A stretch of DNA of 64,000 nucleotides, from positions 43,978,733 through 44,042,732 of the forward strand of contig OX393561.1 in assembly GCA_947652115.1 (NCBI GenBank), given 5' to 3'. The translations under genes and the position numbers were made by a program. Positions 32,716-45,200 of the stretch are shown here, piece by piece. Below the pieces are notes generated by a model. The model was given only the letters and a program-made list of their open reading frames with translations, was not told the origin of the DNA and made no database searches. Numbering within the stretch: position 1 is the stretch's first letter; every line of letters begins with the position of its first letter. The DNA is from Blastomussa wellsi. Its lineage: Eukaryota > Cnidaria > Anthozoa > Scleractinia > Plerogyridae.

Positions 32716-35700
32716 AGGTAGCCAGCACCCCTGTCATTTTTATCTTTCCTTTTTCATTGTATCTTGTATTCCTATACCATTATATCATTGTATCTTTTCT
32801 AACCATGGGGTGAAATAAAGTTGTTGTTGTTGTTAGGTAACAAAACTAAACAATTATTTTTGGTTTTCCTTTGAATGAAAACAAGTTTTAGCATTATAAG
32901 CTGTTGCTAAAATGGCATGACAATGCCCCTTTAAAAACTCTATAATCAATTGGAATATTTCATGGAGCCCCAATATTAGCTCTTCCAACTGATTTATTGT
33001 TTTTAAAGAAAAGGCTTTCTTACTCCCCCCCCCCCCCCGCTTTTTTATCTGATCCTTGTGTGTAGATTGTCTAAGTTTCCAAATACATTTGTTTCCCTTT
33101 TCAGTGCAAGAAGGCCTCTCTTTAGTCAAGCACGGAGTTTCACCGTACTCTGGAGATGTTGTACATGAAGTAAGACTTATCAGTCTTCTGTGATCCAACT
33201 CAGAATCTAACAATACCCCAGACTTTAGAGGATGTGCAGTGTTCTCCTTATCAGGTGGTAAAATTTAAAATTTACCAACTGCAGCACAATTTTTTGCCAC
33301 CTAAAAATGCACTGAGATACCTTGAAAACTCAATGGGCAAATAAGAGTGAAGCCACATGTTCCACCAATGTAGTCTCATTGAAAATAAAAGAGCAGATGA
33401 AAAAGTAAGATAAAAAATTTCAACATTCATTTGCAACTTTGTGCCTGTATTACATACAATACTCATTTTTTTCACCTTCCAAATTTCTCAGTGCCAATAG
33501 GGTACATTAACATGCCAATAGGGTACATTAACATGACATATTCCCGATGAAAGTCATGTTAATGTCATTATTATCCATATACAAGGCCAAATAACATCCT
33601 GATGACTCACAAATTTAATGACGTTTTCAAGAATACAAGTAAGGACTTACTTCGCGCTTAAAAATTATGTTATAACTGTAAAAGCCGGACCAATATTTTC
33701 TGAACAGATGCAGAACTTTGCTGATATAGCTACAAAGTCTCTGGAAATAATCGCCAATGAGTTACGAACTCATAGATAATCATAACATTTAACAAACTTA
33801 CAATTTCCAGTTGATCGTTGGTGTAAAATTCCCGCAGTACTTCAATCAAGTGAACGACATTTCACTTCTTGTAAAGGTGACAAGAACTTGCTTTCTTTGT
33901 TTCTTCTGGATCATGCTTTTGCTTTTTGCCCATCTTTTTTTGTCTGTATTCTTCCCATTTATAACAAGTACACCAATTTTTCTCTCTGATAAAAATGCAT
34001 TTTGTGTGAAACTGAACTTCAAAGCTTGCTGTTCGCTTGTACGCACCTCAATGGTTTTCCCGCCTCAAACAGTCTGAACGTAATCTGATTGGTTTAAATT
34101 CATCGCATGAACCAATCAGCTTCAGGGCCGTTGCGGCCCGCACAGCGTGTGTTTTGACGATCAATTTGGCCAAGTATATGGATAATAATACCTATCGAAA
34201 AAAGAGTGAGTTTTGGTGGGCTTTCTCCACAAGTGTACATCTTTTGTTGCCAGCTAGGTTTTCACAATGAAGCCTCAGCAATCATTGCTGTTCTTTCATT
34301 TTACCACCTGATCTGTCCATTGACAGTGAAGAAAGTCTGAAAGGAATTTAAGTACCTTTTTACTCTAGAAGTGAGAATTATTACTGACAATGCTGATTTC
34401 AGTTTTTGAAAACATGCAAAAATAGAAGATTGCTAATTGTGAAATTAATTAGCTCACTCGTGGTGAGGACAAAGGAAGCTTCTCATTGTGTTCATGTTTC
34501 AAACAAAACCCAGAGGAAACTGAAGGTTAAAAGAGGGTTTGAGAGTACAACCTTTCTACAACACTGTTGTTGTTGAATGAGAAAAAGAGTTACAGCAGTT
34601 TGTCGCTAAGGCAAGACCGTGGAGTTACCACCAATTTTTCTCATAGTACGTCATTTCAGAATTTTCAAATGTATCCCATCACTGTCTGCGTTTCCCCCAA
34701 TTTTTTACTGGTGTGAAAAATAACCTGCTGTGCTGAAAACTAGGGAGAATCCTGAATTATTATTGTGCCATAGATTTGTAAAGATTTGAAGTTATTCCCA
34801 ATGTCACTGTATTACCAAAGACAGCTTTGTCCAGCTCAAGTTCAAGTTTATTGCACACTGTTTACAGAAAACTAAACATAAAACACTATACAATTATTGC
34901 AGAAAAATAAAAGTACACTCATAGAAATTAAGTAGCTCAGGGTGCTTTTCCATTAGAATGTTTAACTCTTTATAATTGGATCATAAGAGTTCACAATATA
35001 CTGGTATAAGCACCCTCGCTGCCCCTCCCAAAAATATTCTACTCCCAATCTAAGATGCAAAAATCCTTCTGATAGTAACCTCTCAAATATTTGCTTAAAT
35101 TTACAAATTTAAATGTCCTTACTTTTAGCTGCTTTGCAAGGCTTGTTTTGTATTGTTCTTGAAGGCTCAAAGACCAGTAATGATTGCTGTGGGACTTGTG
35201 TTTGGGTTTCATATTGTTATGTTTTGAGAGTTTTGCCATGTGGTCTCTGAAAATATCCCCTCTCCCAGTTGAAAGAGATGTAAACAAAGCCCAGGGCTTA
35301 TTTTTGGAATTTAACGGAAGGTTTGCAAACTGCAGGCTATCATTCTTGCGCAAATTTATTCATCAAAGCGCAGGGGGAAACAAAATGTATTCAGGGTATC
35401 AAGTGTGTTTGAGCTATGTTGAAGTATTGTGTTCTAAATAGGCTCTTGACACTTTATTTTCACAGTTCTCTCTACCCAGCAAAAACATGCATAATTTGGT
35501 ACCTGTGCACTTTTAGATAAAAAAATTGCCAAATATTGTGAGGGTAACCTACAATGATGTTGTGTAGGGGGGTCTTGACAAAGTGCAAGCCTGCGTGCTT
35601 GCAGTTGGAATTTGGGATTTCTGGCTTGTATGGCTCATAAGTTACAGAGTCATGTGAACCATTCTGTTTAGCCTGAATTCATAGCACTTTGGTTAGCCTA

Positions 35701-38700
35701 AATAGCACTCCAGTAAGCCTAGGGTTAGCTTAGGTAGCTTATGATTAGCCTTTACATCGGGAGTTGGGGTTTCTGGCTTGCCTTTCTTGCAAGCCCTGGA
35801 GTCATGCGAGCCATTCTTGATAGCCTACATAGCCCTCCGATTAGTCTTACTGGGATTAGGGTTTCTGGCTCACATGCTTGCTTGCTCATATATTGTAACA
35901 CTCTATCCAGGTCGAAATGGAATTTAGAAATGCTGGTTTTTGATGTGGGAGGAAACGAGAGAACCAGGAGAAAAAACCCTCAGTTTAAGTACGAGAACCA
36001 ACAACAAACTCAACCCACATATGGCACCGGGCCGGAATCGAACCCAGCCCATATTGGTTGGAGGAGAGCGCTCTCACCACTGCATGCACCACCCTTGCTC
36101 CTTGAGTTGTATGGGTTGCATTATGCCTGCATCGTCTACACAGAAGCTGAGAATGAAATAATAATTAAGCACACAAAATAATTATCCTGTAGTGTTGATT
36201 TATCAGTGATATTAATTTTATTCTGAAAACCCTTTCTCTTTCAGACTCCTTTGGTGCTGGCAGTATTCCTAGGGCTACAGGAGGTGTCGGAGTTGCTATT
36301 TCCTCTTCTATTTGTGGTATGTTTAAAGTTTCAAATATGAATTGGAATGTTTAGCAAGAGCTATGACTTACAGAAATGGAACTGCTGCACACAGGTCAAT
36401 GTTTCCACCAGCAGGAAGGAAGTCTTGATGTCCATTCAAACTTAAGTGTTAAATTTGAAGTGAGCTGTTACTTTTTTCTGAAAATTTTCTATTAATGAAG
36501 GACTGTTTCAGTTATTTTATAACTGGATTAAGGGTTTCAAAATAATTATATAAATGGTACATGTTCATTATTATCGTTGATGATGGTAATGTTGGTGTTG
36601 ATGTTGATGATGATGATGATGATGGTGGTAACAATGATGATGATGACGATGACGTTTATTAATTATTTATTTTTTGTCAGGTGGGTGATCTGTTAATTGG
36701 ATTCCTTCTCTACAAACTTGCCAGTCTTCACTGTCAAATGCTGGTGTGTATTATCGAGGGGTCTGTTTACATTTTTGTTATGAATTTGTTGATAATTTGT
36801 TACACTAAGGTAATAGTATACATGAAGTTCTGGAGTCTGCCATTACTGTTCCTTTCTTTCAGTAATGCTCAACTGATGAGCTGAAACATCATTAACACAT
36901 AGGCAAGGAAAAACGGTTTAACATTCTGTTAAGGTCTTGGGATTGATTTGGTATTGTTGTCTTTTTTTCCAGCTGAAAGAGCAGGTAATGAATTTAAAAT
37001 TGTATGCCAAGTCTTCAGGGCTCATTCTACTCAAACAGGATACTTTAGATGACATTCCTCTGTTAGTTTCTTCCATGTAAGATTTTTTATTTTTAGTTAT
37101 AATTATATTATTTATAATAATTGACACAGTTACTTGCATTTTTGAGCACCACTTGTCATCAAACGTGATGATTTATCAGCACATTTGAATCATATTTTAG
37201 TCAACTCTAAAATTGTAAGCAAGTTTGTGAAGTCATACTCCCAGGGGGTACTCTTAGTATACATGACGGGAGGGGTGGGGCATATTTTTTGGGTTGAAAA
37301 TTTTGGGGTCAAGAGATTTGTCAAATATTTTTTAGGTCTTAACAAAATATGCATATTTTGGGGTGTGAAAGTCCATGCATTTTTGGGGGTTTGCAATATA
37401 AAGTTTGGTTGGACTACCCCCCCCCCTCCCATCTGGTCATAAAAGAAAATAAAGTATCTATCTCTCTATCTATACTGCAAGTACCCCCCCCACTCCCGCC
37501 TTGGGTCATATGTTGACCTACTGAACTGAACACTTGCTGATGAAACATGCATTGTATGTACATTTTCGGGCAAATCATTATCATAGAAAGTTTGATGGTG
37601 AGACATTTAAAAAAAAACCTTCAAGGGAATCACTGTTACCGTGAACACCAACAGCTGCACACTCTAAATTCTTGTGACTTAGGGAATCCTAAAATTCTTG
37701 TGACCTGCTTCTCTGAGTTTAAAATTGGAGGCCACATAGGGTAAATAGAACTAAAGGTGGATTTCCACTGTCACGTAATTTTTTATGTGTGTAAATAAAA
37801 TTAGAGACGATGTATGGAAAGCTTGCGTACACGCTAAAGCAAGTCATTTATACATTGTCTCTTTTTTTACGCACGTAAAAAAATACGCGACAGTGGAAAT
37901 CCACCTTAATGGTGACTTTTTAACTCTTTTCTCTTACAGTTATTTGTTGAACCCATACACCATAGGTTCATGCATAGCCCAATCTACTGTAATGTTCACT
38001 AACTTGGCCATAACAACAGCATTTCTCTATGCACTGAGAGGTACAGTTTAATTATTCTTTTTGCTCATTATTTGATGACAAAACAGGTCTTGGAAGAAGT
38101 GCTGCTCACAAAAAAATGTCTTTACATGCATACATTGTTTCCCAATAAGAATCTTACCTTTACTTACCCTTACGAAATATACATTGCACTGTGAACTATT
38201 TTTTTCTAGTAACATCTTGTTTGGTGTGTTCTAAATAAAATATAGCAACCTTCTCAGAAAACGTAACTATCTGACAAAGATTCACTGAACTTGGCAACTA
38301 ACTAAAAACAAAATTTCAGCATTCATTGGTAAACTTCTTCAGAACACACTTTGTTTATAAACTGAATACTTTAGGTACTTTCAGTGCATGTACAGGTTAA
38401 CTCTCCTTGGTTTAATGCTTGCTGCCATTGTTGTTTTATTTGTAAAGTTTGTAATAGTCTTTAAATTTTCTATTCAGGGAGTGTTCTTCTCAGTACGCTT
38501 GGAGTAGCTGTTGGAAGTTATCACTCTCTCTACCCTGTTACATTATTGGCTCCTGTAATACTTATACTGATGAAGGTAAACCTATGTCCCTTCTCCATGT
38601 TACACCTTGATGCCTGTGAACAGTTGTTTCAAGTTGAAGCTGGGGTGGGGGAAAATTTGCATATAGTTTCATACATTTACTTCATTTTTGTCCAACCCAG

Positions 38701-41589
38701 CCTCGACTTGAGACCATTGTTTCTAATCGCTTGACTGAATGGTCTGTTGAAGTTACCAAGCCCCTCCAAGTCCGAAGGTGCCCATATGCCTATGATTCTG
38801 GTTAGTCGAATTAGTCTTTCCCTTGACTTTTCTGAGCAACAGCACACTTGTCAGTGCATATATGAGAGGCACATGCTGAGTTAGCCCATCAATCTTGAAA
38901 TCCATTGATTGAGGGCTTGGGACTGGGTGCTATGTTCATCAAATTGATGTTTTTATTGTTCTTGTAGGCCAGGTCTGTTGATGTTGAATTCAACAGGAAG
39001 ACTGTTGTATTTCTTAGTCGAGTTGTTGGTTCCTTTATTGTATGGTCAGTGGCTTTACTTGGCATGTCCTATCACGTCTTTAAATCCTGGGACTTTCTTG
39101 CAGCAACTCATGGGTTTATGTAAGTACAATGCCTAAATGTTGTCTTATTATGACATAGACCCTTTTGATCTATGAGTACTTATTTGATTAACAAAATTGT
39201 TTGAACAGTCCTCATGAACCTCATTTAAGAGTAGAAATTCTTTTGAACTACCAACTTAAAACGTGGTTAGTGGTCCAAAGGCTACTTTAAATGCATACAA
39301 AAGTTAAAGACGTTTTAAAATCCCAGCCATTTATGAAGTGTAGATAATATTTGCCTGCTGGTATTGGGCTTAAACTTGACTTGAAAGAAATTAAGCATTT
39401 CCAGATTAGCACACTTAAATTTTACCACCCAACTTTATACTTTTACTATCTTAGAAGTAGGTTTTTAAAATGAGTAATTTGTGTTTCTCATCTTCAGATT
39501 ACAGGTGTCAGATCTCACACCAAACATGGGCCTGTTCTGGTATTTCTTCACGGAGATGTTTGAACATTTTAGGATTTTCTTTTTGTGGGTGTTCCAGCTT
39601 AATGCCTTTTTCTACTGCATCCCATTGACCATCAAATTAAGGTATCAATGTTTAATTTAATTTCTTTGAGTTTTTCAGTGAATTTTACCGGTTTATTTTT
39701 AGACTGTAAATAATTTATATTCACAGGGGACAGACCACGATCTCAATGTTGGCTCCTGTGCAATTCTACAATTGGTTTGGGCTCCATTAAATGCCATACC
39801 AATTGCAGAACATTTCAGGTGCAGCCACCCATGATTATATAAAGTACAGAATGTAATCTGTACCACTGTTGGTTTCAGTATTAGATACCGAAAAATTCCC
39901 AAATTTTGCTTGTCATTGAGTTGGATCCCTTGGATGAAATCATTGATATCATGCAACCTTGTTTGTTTGTTTGTTTTTCAGGGATAACCCAACCTTTCTT
40001 GCCTGTATGCTCTGTTCTGTGATGGCTATTATGAAGTCCTATCCAGCTGTGGGTGATACCGCACTTCCGCTAGCACTCCTGGCACTGTGGATGCACATAT
40101 TTCCTTGTAAGTCAGCTCAAATGATTTTAACTGACTATGTTGTTTGTTTCAAAATCTTAAATGTCATTGCCTGCAAGCTATGAAAAGAAACGCACGTGAT
40201 ATGAAGTTATTTTTACCGGAAGTCAGTTCCAATTAGTGCATATATAGGAGGACCCACTTGGCCCAAGGTAATTCATAATCCAATATTGCCAACAGATACA
40301 TTTTTTATTAATTTTTGCGAAGTGCCCAGATTTAATATAAATTGGACAGTTTGAGCAAAAACTGTCCAATTTGAAAAAAATCTGGATACCTTTCAAATGT
40401 CAAGAAAAACTATTTTGAAGGGTGAAACATTTGGCATGTTCAGATATTCTAAATTGGTCTCGTCAAAGGGCCTCGTCCAATTTGACAGTTGTCGGATTTT
40501 TTTCATCCAATTATTTCCGAATTAGACAGCATGTAGTCCACAACATTTTAGTGCGCCCATAAAAAGAGCATCTGGTTTTAGCGTAAATGTTATTTTCAAA
40601 CAAGTTTGTCTGACCCAAGCCAGGCTCGACCGGGACTGCAATGCATTAACCATATTAAAGACCCTCGCGCCTCCAAGGAAACTAGAGGGGACTGGGACAA
40701 GGGGCGGGGGTTATACAGGAAGCGCAATTCCAAAGGTGGTGGAAACTTGTAGAAACTGGGGAAAGGATTTAGCAACATTGCATAATGTTCACTTGCTATG
40801 AAAATGCCACACAGGGGCGGGAAACGTTGAGCTGGAGGCGGGCACCCGGGGTACAAGGCAACCTCGTTCCCAGGATCCTCTCCTTCCTGTCCCCAGGGGG
40901 CGGTGAGAGAGAGACCCTGGGAACGAGGTTGGGTATGTAAGGTAGAGTAAGCCGGTAGATCTGACCCCCTTTCCCCACCTCCCACTAAACGGTGCTTCTT
41001 AATTCTTCTTCCAGATCTCCGTAACACTTTCCTGGTCGCGTGCATGGTACTTTGTAGTTCGTTTTTGGCCCCAGTCTTCTGGCAGTTGTGGATTTACGCG
41101 GGAAGTGCAAACGCCAACTTTTTCTTTGCAATAACGCTGGCGTACTCTACTGCTCAGGTATAGTCACGGTAAACGAGTGAGTAACAAGTGTCGGCAATCT
41201 TTGTTTTAACCCTTGAACAGTTTTCCGTTTGTTGGCCAAATCAAAGTAAAGCACTCACGAGTACTCCGATTGGAGGGTCAGCTTGACGTCCTAATGATAC
41301 GTCATGCATGCTGCTTAGCAACGTCCTCGACGAAAACTGCAGGCTCAGAGAATTCAGTTGTTTACCGACTCTTAGTGAATTAAGGTGTGGAAACAGTTTC
41401 TTTATACTCCTTAGGTACACAATTTAGCTGGCTAATAACTGGAAGAACTAAGAAAGCCTTACCTCTTTACCTTGGAAAAAGGTGATCGACCTGCCATATT
41501 GAAGTTATTGATCCCTTTCGTACCTACCTCGTGCTAGTCCAATGTTACATGTACCTGTCATATTTAATTTAATAGAGGGGGTAAGTTTG

Positions 41590-41620
<31 letters not shown>

Positions 41621-42041
41621 TATAACAATATAATTTGGTTTTGTCAACTGGGTTGATAATGTAAATTGGCCACCGTAAAGAGATTCGAGAGCTTTTCATT
41701 CAACTAATTTATTCCGTTGTTTTCACGTTACCAGGCACCAACCAATAGCGGAGCTCCATCTTTCTGTATATAAACAACACACGACCCACAATTCCTTGAT
41801 TCGCTAACGCTCGAAACGTCAGCTCTCGAATCTCTTTACGGTGGCCAATTCACATTATCAACCCAGTTGATAAAACCAAATTATACTTACTGTTTTCTTA
41901 GGTTGTTAACTTTTTGTACGCTTCCAGATCCTATTGACTTCTGACGTTTTATTCGCGTTCCTTCGTCGAGAGTATGATCTTCATCATGGAATATATCCAC
42001 CCGTCCTGGAGGGTGAGACTGCTTCAATCATCTTACGCTAA
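30461..42041 (+). CDS. PIGU: GPI transamidase subunit PIG-U, twelve exons
   Basis: Exons: 30461-30596, 33105-33169, 36245-36316, 36681-36743, 36973-37076, 37940-38040, 38478-38575, 38968-39119, 39498-39641, 39982-40106, 41015-41157, 41928-42041. Every junction is GT-AG and in phase, giving 438 residues against about 435 in vertebrates. Strong family matches: [72 protein letters not shown] and [13 protein letters not shown]. The protein is a multi-pass ER membrane subunit of the complex that attaches GPI anchors to proteins. The start ATG lies within AAGATGGCGG, a YY1-type motif common at starts of housekeeping genes. Several introns carry MITE or Penelope-like pieces, one of them 33 bp from exon 6. 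Confidence 0.97.
32735..32836 (+). mobile_element. Possible 3' end of a LINE-type element
   Basis: ATTGTATC words lead to GGGGTGAAATAAAGTTGTTG and a (TTG)n end, the form expected of an L2-like non-LTR 3' tail. It lies in PIGU intron 1. No reverse transcriptase frame remains. Confidence 0.4.
33490..33534. repeat. Two-copy tandem repeat, about 22 bp
   Basis: GCCAATAGGGTACATTAACA occurs twice in direct succession. Confidence 0.7.
35935..36112 (-). mobile_element. tRNA-derived SINE-like copy in PIGU intron 2
   Basis: On the minus strand an A-box-like TGCAGTGGTGAGAGCGC and a B-box-like GGGTTCGATTCC are followed by GTGGGTTGAGTTTGTTGGTT and a tail of CCTGGTTCTCTCGTTTCC. A B-box fragment of the same family (GGGTTCGATTCCCAGACCC) is seen at 24070 and a tail fragment at 14815. 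Confidence 0.6.
36585..36656. repeat. (GAT)n-type microsatellite
   Basis: GATGATGATG-rich run with GTTGAT and GACGAT interruptions, in PIGU intron 3. Confidence 0.8.
37755..37906. mobile_element. MITE with TAA target duplication, beside PIGU exon 6
   Basis: TAA flanks both ends (37752-37754, 37907-37909). The ends read AGGTGGATTTCCACTGTC and its complement, and the arms of about 65 bp pair through TACGTGCGTAAA-like and GACAATGTAT-like words. The 3-bp TAA suggests a Harbinger relative. Confidence 0.75.
40859..40931. repeat. Short foldback in PIGU intron 10
   Basis: CAACCTCGTTCCCAGG at the left is the exact complement of CCTGGGAACGAGGTTG at the right; the spacer is about 41 bp. Confidence 0.7.
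41628..41886. mobile_element. Inverted pair of Penelope-like terminal sequences in PIGU intron 11
   Basis: Arms at 41628-41693 and 41821-41886 are near-perfect complements and contain CAACTGGGTTGATAATGT and GGCCACCGTAAAGAGATTCG. Next to the right arm is GCTAACGCTCGAAACGTCAG, the sequence that accompanies the hammerhead-like motif of Penelope-like retroelements. A third copy lies at 63489-63600. Confidence 0.6.
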
Positions 42042-43271
42042 TTTATATATGGGCACATACACTTGCATATATTTTTGGACTTCTGGACTGTCATCCGCTT
42101 TGCAAGGAAGACTATATTGGCATAAATTATGCATAACTGGAGTAATAAATTTGCATAAATTAATGAGCATCCAGAAGCAAACTTGCATAAATCATCGGAC
42201 AACTAAAGACTAAACGTACGAACCCGCTGTATGACTTACCGAAATCCGACCGAGAAGGGACGGTGGGAGGAAAGAGTGAGGCAACCATTGTGCTTCTGGT
42301 CACCAAAATGGATGCATCAGTCCAACATATAAACTCTTTGCGCTGTTTAGCTTGGGAGTTTCTAAGCACGACAATTCGACTGGGATACCTTCTGACATTA
42401 ACGCGTCAACTTTTGCTGGGAAAGTATAATGATAATTTCCGTGGGCTCGTGGTGCCCTCAAATGGAATCTTGTAAGCAGTATTCTCTGCGAGCACTGCAA
42501 TTTTATATTTGTTTATTTACGCAAGTGCCCATAGCAATGAAGAGATGTGAATGAGATATCGTTGTACAGATTTTGCGTTGTTGGTCTGCCATGCCAATGA
42601 TATTCCTGATGTGAAACGACGATAATAACAACAAAATAAGATTAAACGTTTGGCGTGAGTGTAGTTTAAAGTATAGTTCTAGGGTTCTTGAGCAGATATA
42701 ACTTTTATTTTGTTTTTTGTTTCACATAACTGTGTAAAATTTATAATAAAGAGAAAAATACAAAGAAGTTTTCTTTTCGAATCTGCATTACCACCCTTTG
42801 CATTTGTCTATTTGGGTCGCTTGCACAATTTTATCTTTTGATGACCTTCTGTGCTTTCCTTGGCTTTCTTTGGTGTAGCTAGTTACATTTTAGCTGCTTT
42901 TGAATCGTGAAATCAAAAGCGGTTAAGAGGGCTGGACTGTAAAACAGAACCCACGGGTTCGAATCCTCCTCTCTGACACTAGATTTGTTTGTGGTCGGTG
43001 AATTGTAACTATTTTCACACGACCCCACAAGCTCTAAGCTTTAAACCTTATCGTGTTTAAATAAAGGATATACCCGTTTTGAAAATAGGGCAATATTCTA
43101 TATTTAATATTTGTGCATTTACAGTAGTGACATTATAACGAAAAAAACGTTCAATTCCGTACGGACAAGTGCGCGTAAAAGACAACTCGTTTTACCGTCA
43201 GTTGACGTGAAATAAGCGCGCTTTCTCCTATATGTTTACAGACACGGCGACAACTCCGTTTCGCACAGTTT
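42042..43271. other. Intergenic after PIGU
   Basis: AATAAA at 42144-42149 could be the PIGU poly(A) signal. Positions 42930-42985 hold a tRNA-like piece (GCGGTTAAGAGGGCTGG, then ACGGGTTCGAATCC). Other frames between 42160 and 42500 show no domain. Confidence 0.4.
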
Positions 43272-43595
43272 CTAAGTACGATTGTTCTCAAAACAGTTTT
43301 CTCTTTGAACTTCTTTTTGTTTAAAGGAATACAGCATTCCTTGTATGTACCCGCTCACATACCCCTTCATGTAAGTCTCCTTGTTAACTGACTCTGGTAC
43401 AATCTTCAAAACATGTTCCAGTACTCCTTTAATGTATCCCAGTTCATATCCAAGCGTGTATCCTTGTGATGTTCTTATACCAAGCTCTTTCAAAGTGTTT
43501 TCCGCTTGTTTTAAAGCCATCTGTAGTATCGCGTTGTCTCTATCCAAATTCGCTGTGTCGGCGTTGAAACTATTCATCAATTCTTCTGGATTCAT
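43272..43595 (-). CDS. Small protein with Gly-x3 repeats, unknown
   Basis: An intact 107-codon frame starts with ATG (MNPEELMNSFNADTANLD). It has a helical, charged N-terminal half, then two related segments, GYTLGYELGYIKGVLEHVL and GYVSGYIQGMLYSF, in which Gly recurs every fourth residue. Such GX3 series occur in Yae1/LTO1-type proteins (deca-GX3 motif) and in glycine-zipper helices. I cannot assign it to either family. There is no signal peptide. It may be a single-exon lineage-specific gene; a fragment of a longer spliced gene is also possible. Confidence 0.5.
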   Translation of the reverse strand: MNPEELMNSFNADTANLDRDNAILQMALKQAENTLKELGIRTSQGYTLGYELGYIKGVLEHVLKIVPESVNKETYMKGYVSGYIQGMLYSFKQKEVQRENCFENNRT

Positions 43596-45200
43596 TGATT
43601 TCTCGTTAAGGGTTTTAAATTTATAAACACGGAAACGTAATATAAAGAACCTTTTTTGACGGGCTTACGAAGTAAAACTGTTTTGTACAATGTTGAGGTC
43701 TTGTTGGTGATGGCCGAAACCTAAGCGCTTCGTTGATGAATTATGATGATAGGTTACTAAGCTTGTTTCTTAGATAAAACGTTTAATTGTGAATTATTTA
43801 TTCCGTGCTCGTAATGATCCTACTATTTGTGCGTAACAACACAGCTGGGATGCCTGTCCTTTGTAATAACCGTTTTATTCTCTCTCTGCGGTTTTCATCA
43901 TTAAATAATTACTAAAAGGAAGCTTTTTTTCCTCGTGTCGACTCGTAGATTGTAAATTACCTTACGTTGAAAGAAATGCTTCTCTTATAAACCAGATAGG
44001 AACAATGTGCCAGGAGAGAAAAGGAACTTTATCATTCTTTTGTTTTGATATTGTTTGTTTCAGACCAAAGTTCCGCCGAGAGAATAGATTGAATCGAATT
44101 CCTGTATGTATTTGTAAATAACTTACTTGTACAAAGATTGGTGGAAAGATTAAATAATCTATGGCCATCTAGATGAAACCAAATTTATTTGTTGGAGTTT
44201 TCTGAAGAGCACTTAGTTTTGAGGCACAGGATGTTTAAAAGATATTTGACAACATGTCAATTACGATCGGAAGCATATGAATGCCAATTTTTACGAGCAC
44301 AGTTTGAAGCGGGAAAGTCGTTTTTATTCTTGATCTGTTTTGGTTCTGATTGGTGCAGAGAACAGTGTCTCCAATCATTGGTTAACGCATTTCGTACATT
44401 CTCAAATCTCAAATCAACCGGAATCGAAATCCAGCGACCAGCGAGCCCACGATCCTTCTGGTCTGCTCCATAGTCCTTTTCGTTTCTGTTAGCCGGCGGG
44501 GCCTTAGCACGAGAAACGAAGGGCTCTGGGGACAAAGGATTCTAGGACTTCCTGACTTCATGTATTTAGTATTGATGTTTCTACATGTTGTGTGCTGCAA
44601 TAGAGCGACCGCCGAACATTTTGACTTCCTTTTAAGATTTCTTTGTTCTCAAACAGTCAATAAAAAAATTTAATTTTTTTGAAAATCGTATGTCCCCAGA
44701 GCTCTTCGTTTTTCGTGCCAAGGCCCAGCCGGCTAAGAGAAACGAAAAGGGCTATGGGGACGAGAATGGCGCTGGACGAGACTTCGAGCACACTCGTTTG
44801 AAATGGAACAGGATTCGAAACAAACCAGAAAAGAAAGGAAAAGTAATGTATTTTTTATAATAGCCAAATTTTCATTTTACATTTTACAGTAAATATTCAC
44901 TGAACCTTCCCGCAGTGTTTCTTAAAAATTACAACTTTACAATAGTTTTTCCTTATATAAATATCACGACCCTTGTTTACTTTATAAGGTCTCTACATTT
45001 GATGATATCCCATGCGAACACATGATGTTTGCTGTCAAATTGATAACTAAAAATCTACGTTGTGAATTATATTTTCATTTTGTTGTAATACAAACATGAA
45101 TTTTAATAAACTTAGTTTATATTTTAAACTTTAATTTATGCGCATTTAATTTTTTAAGATAAATATTGTTTCGAAACAGTTTTTTTTAATAGCCCAGTAC
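43596..45200. other. Intergenic, AT-rich with one foldback element
   Basis: Contains the foldback at 44441-44768 and the AT-rich 3' flank of the CIBAR gene; nothing else is recognised. Confidence 0.4.
44441..44768. mobile_element. Foldback element related to the one at 20548
   Basis: Arms at about 44468-44535 and 44690-44757 share TTTTCGTTTCTGTTAGCCGG and CGAAGGGCTCTGGGGAC with their complements. The right end GGGGACGAGAATG equals the terminus of the 20548-20833 element. The left terminus is altered (CCACGATCCTTCTGG). The segment 44600-44757 is also homologous to 61855-62010. Confidence 0.65.

Noticed and set aside
42930..42990. Functional tRNA on the plus strand
   Set aside because: A-box-like GGTTAAGAGGGCTGG and T-arm are present, but acceptor and anticodon stems do not form; best read as a SINE remnant.
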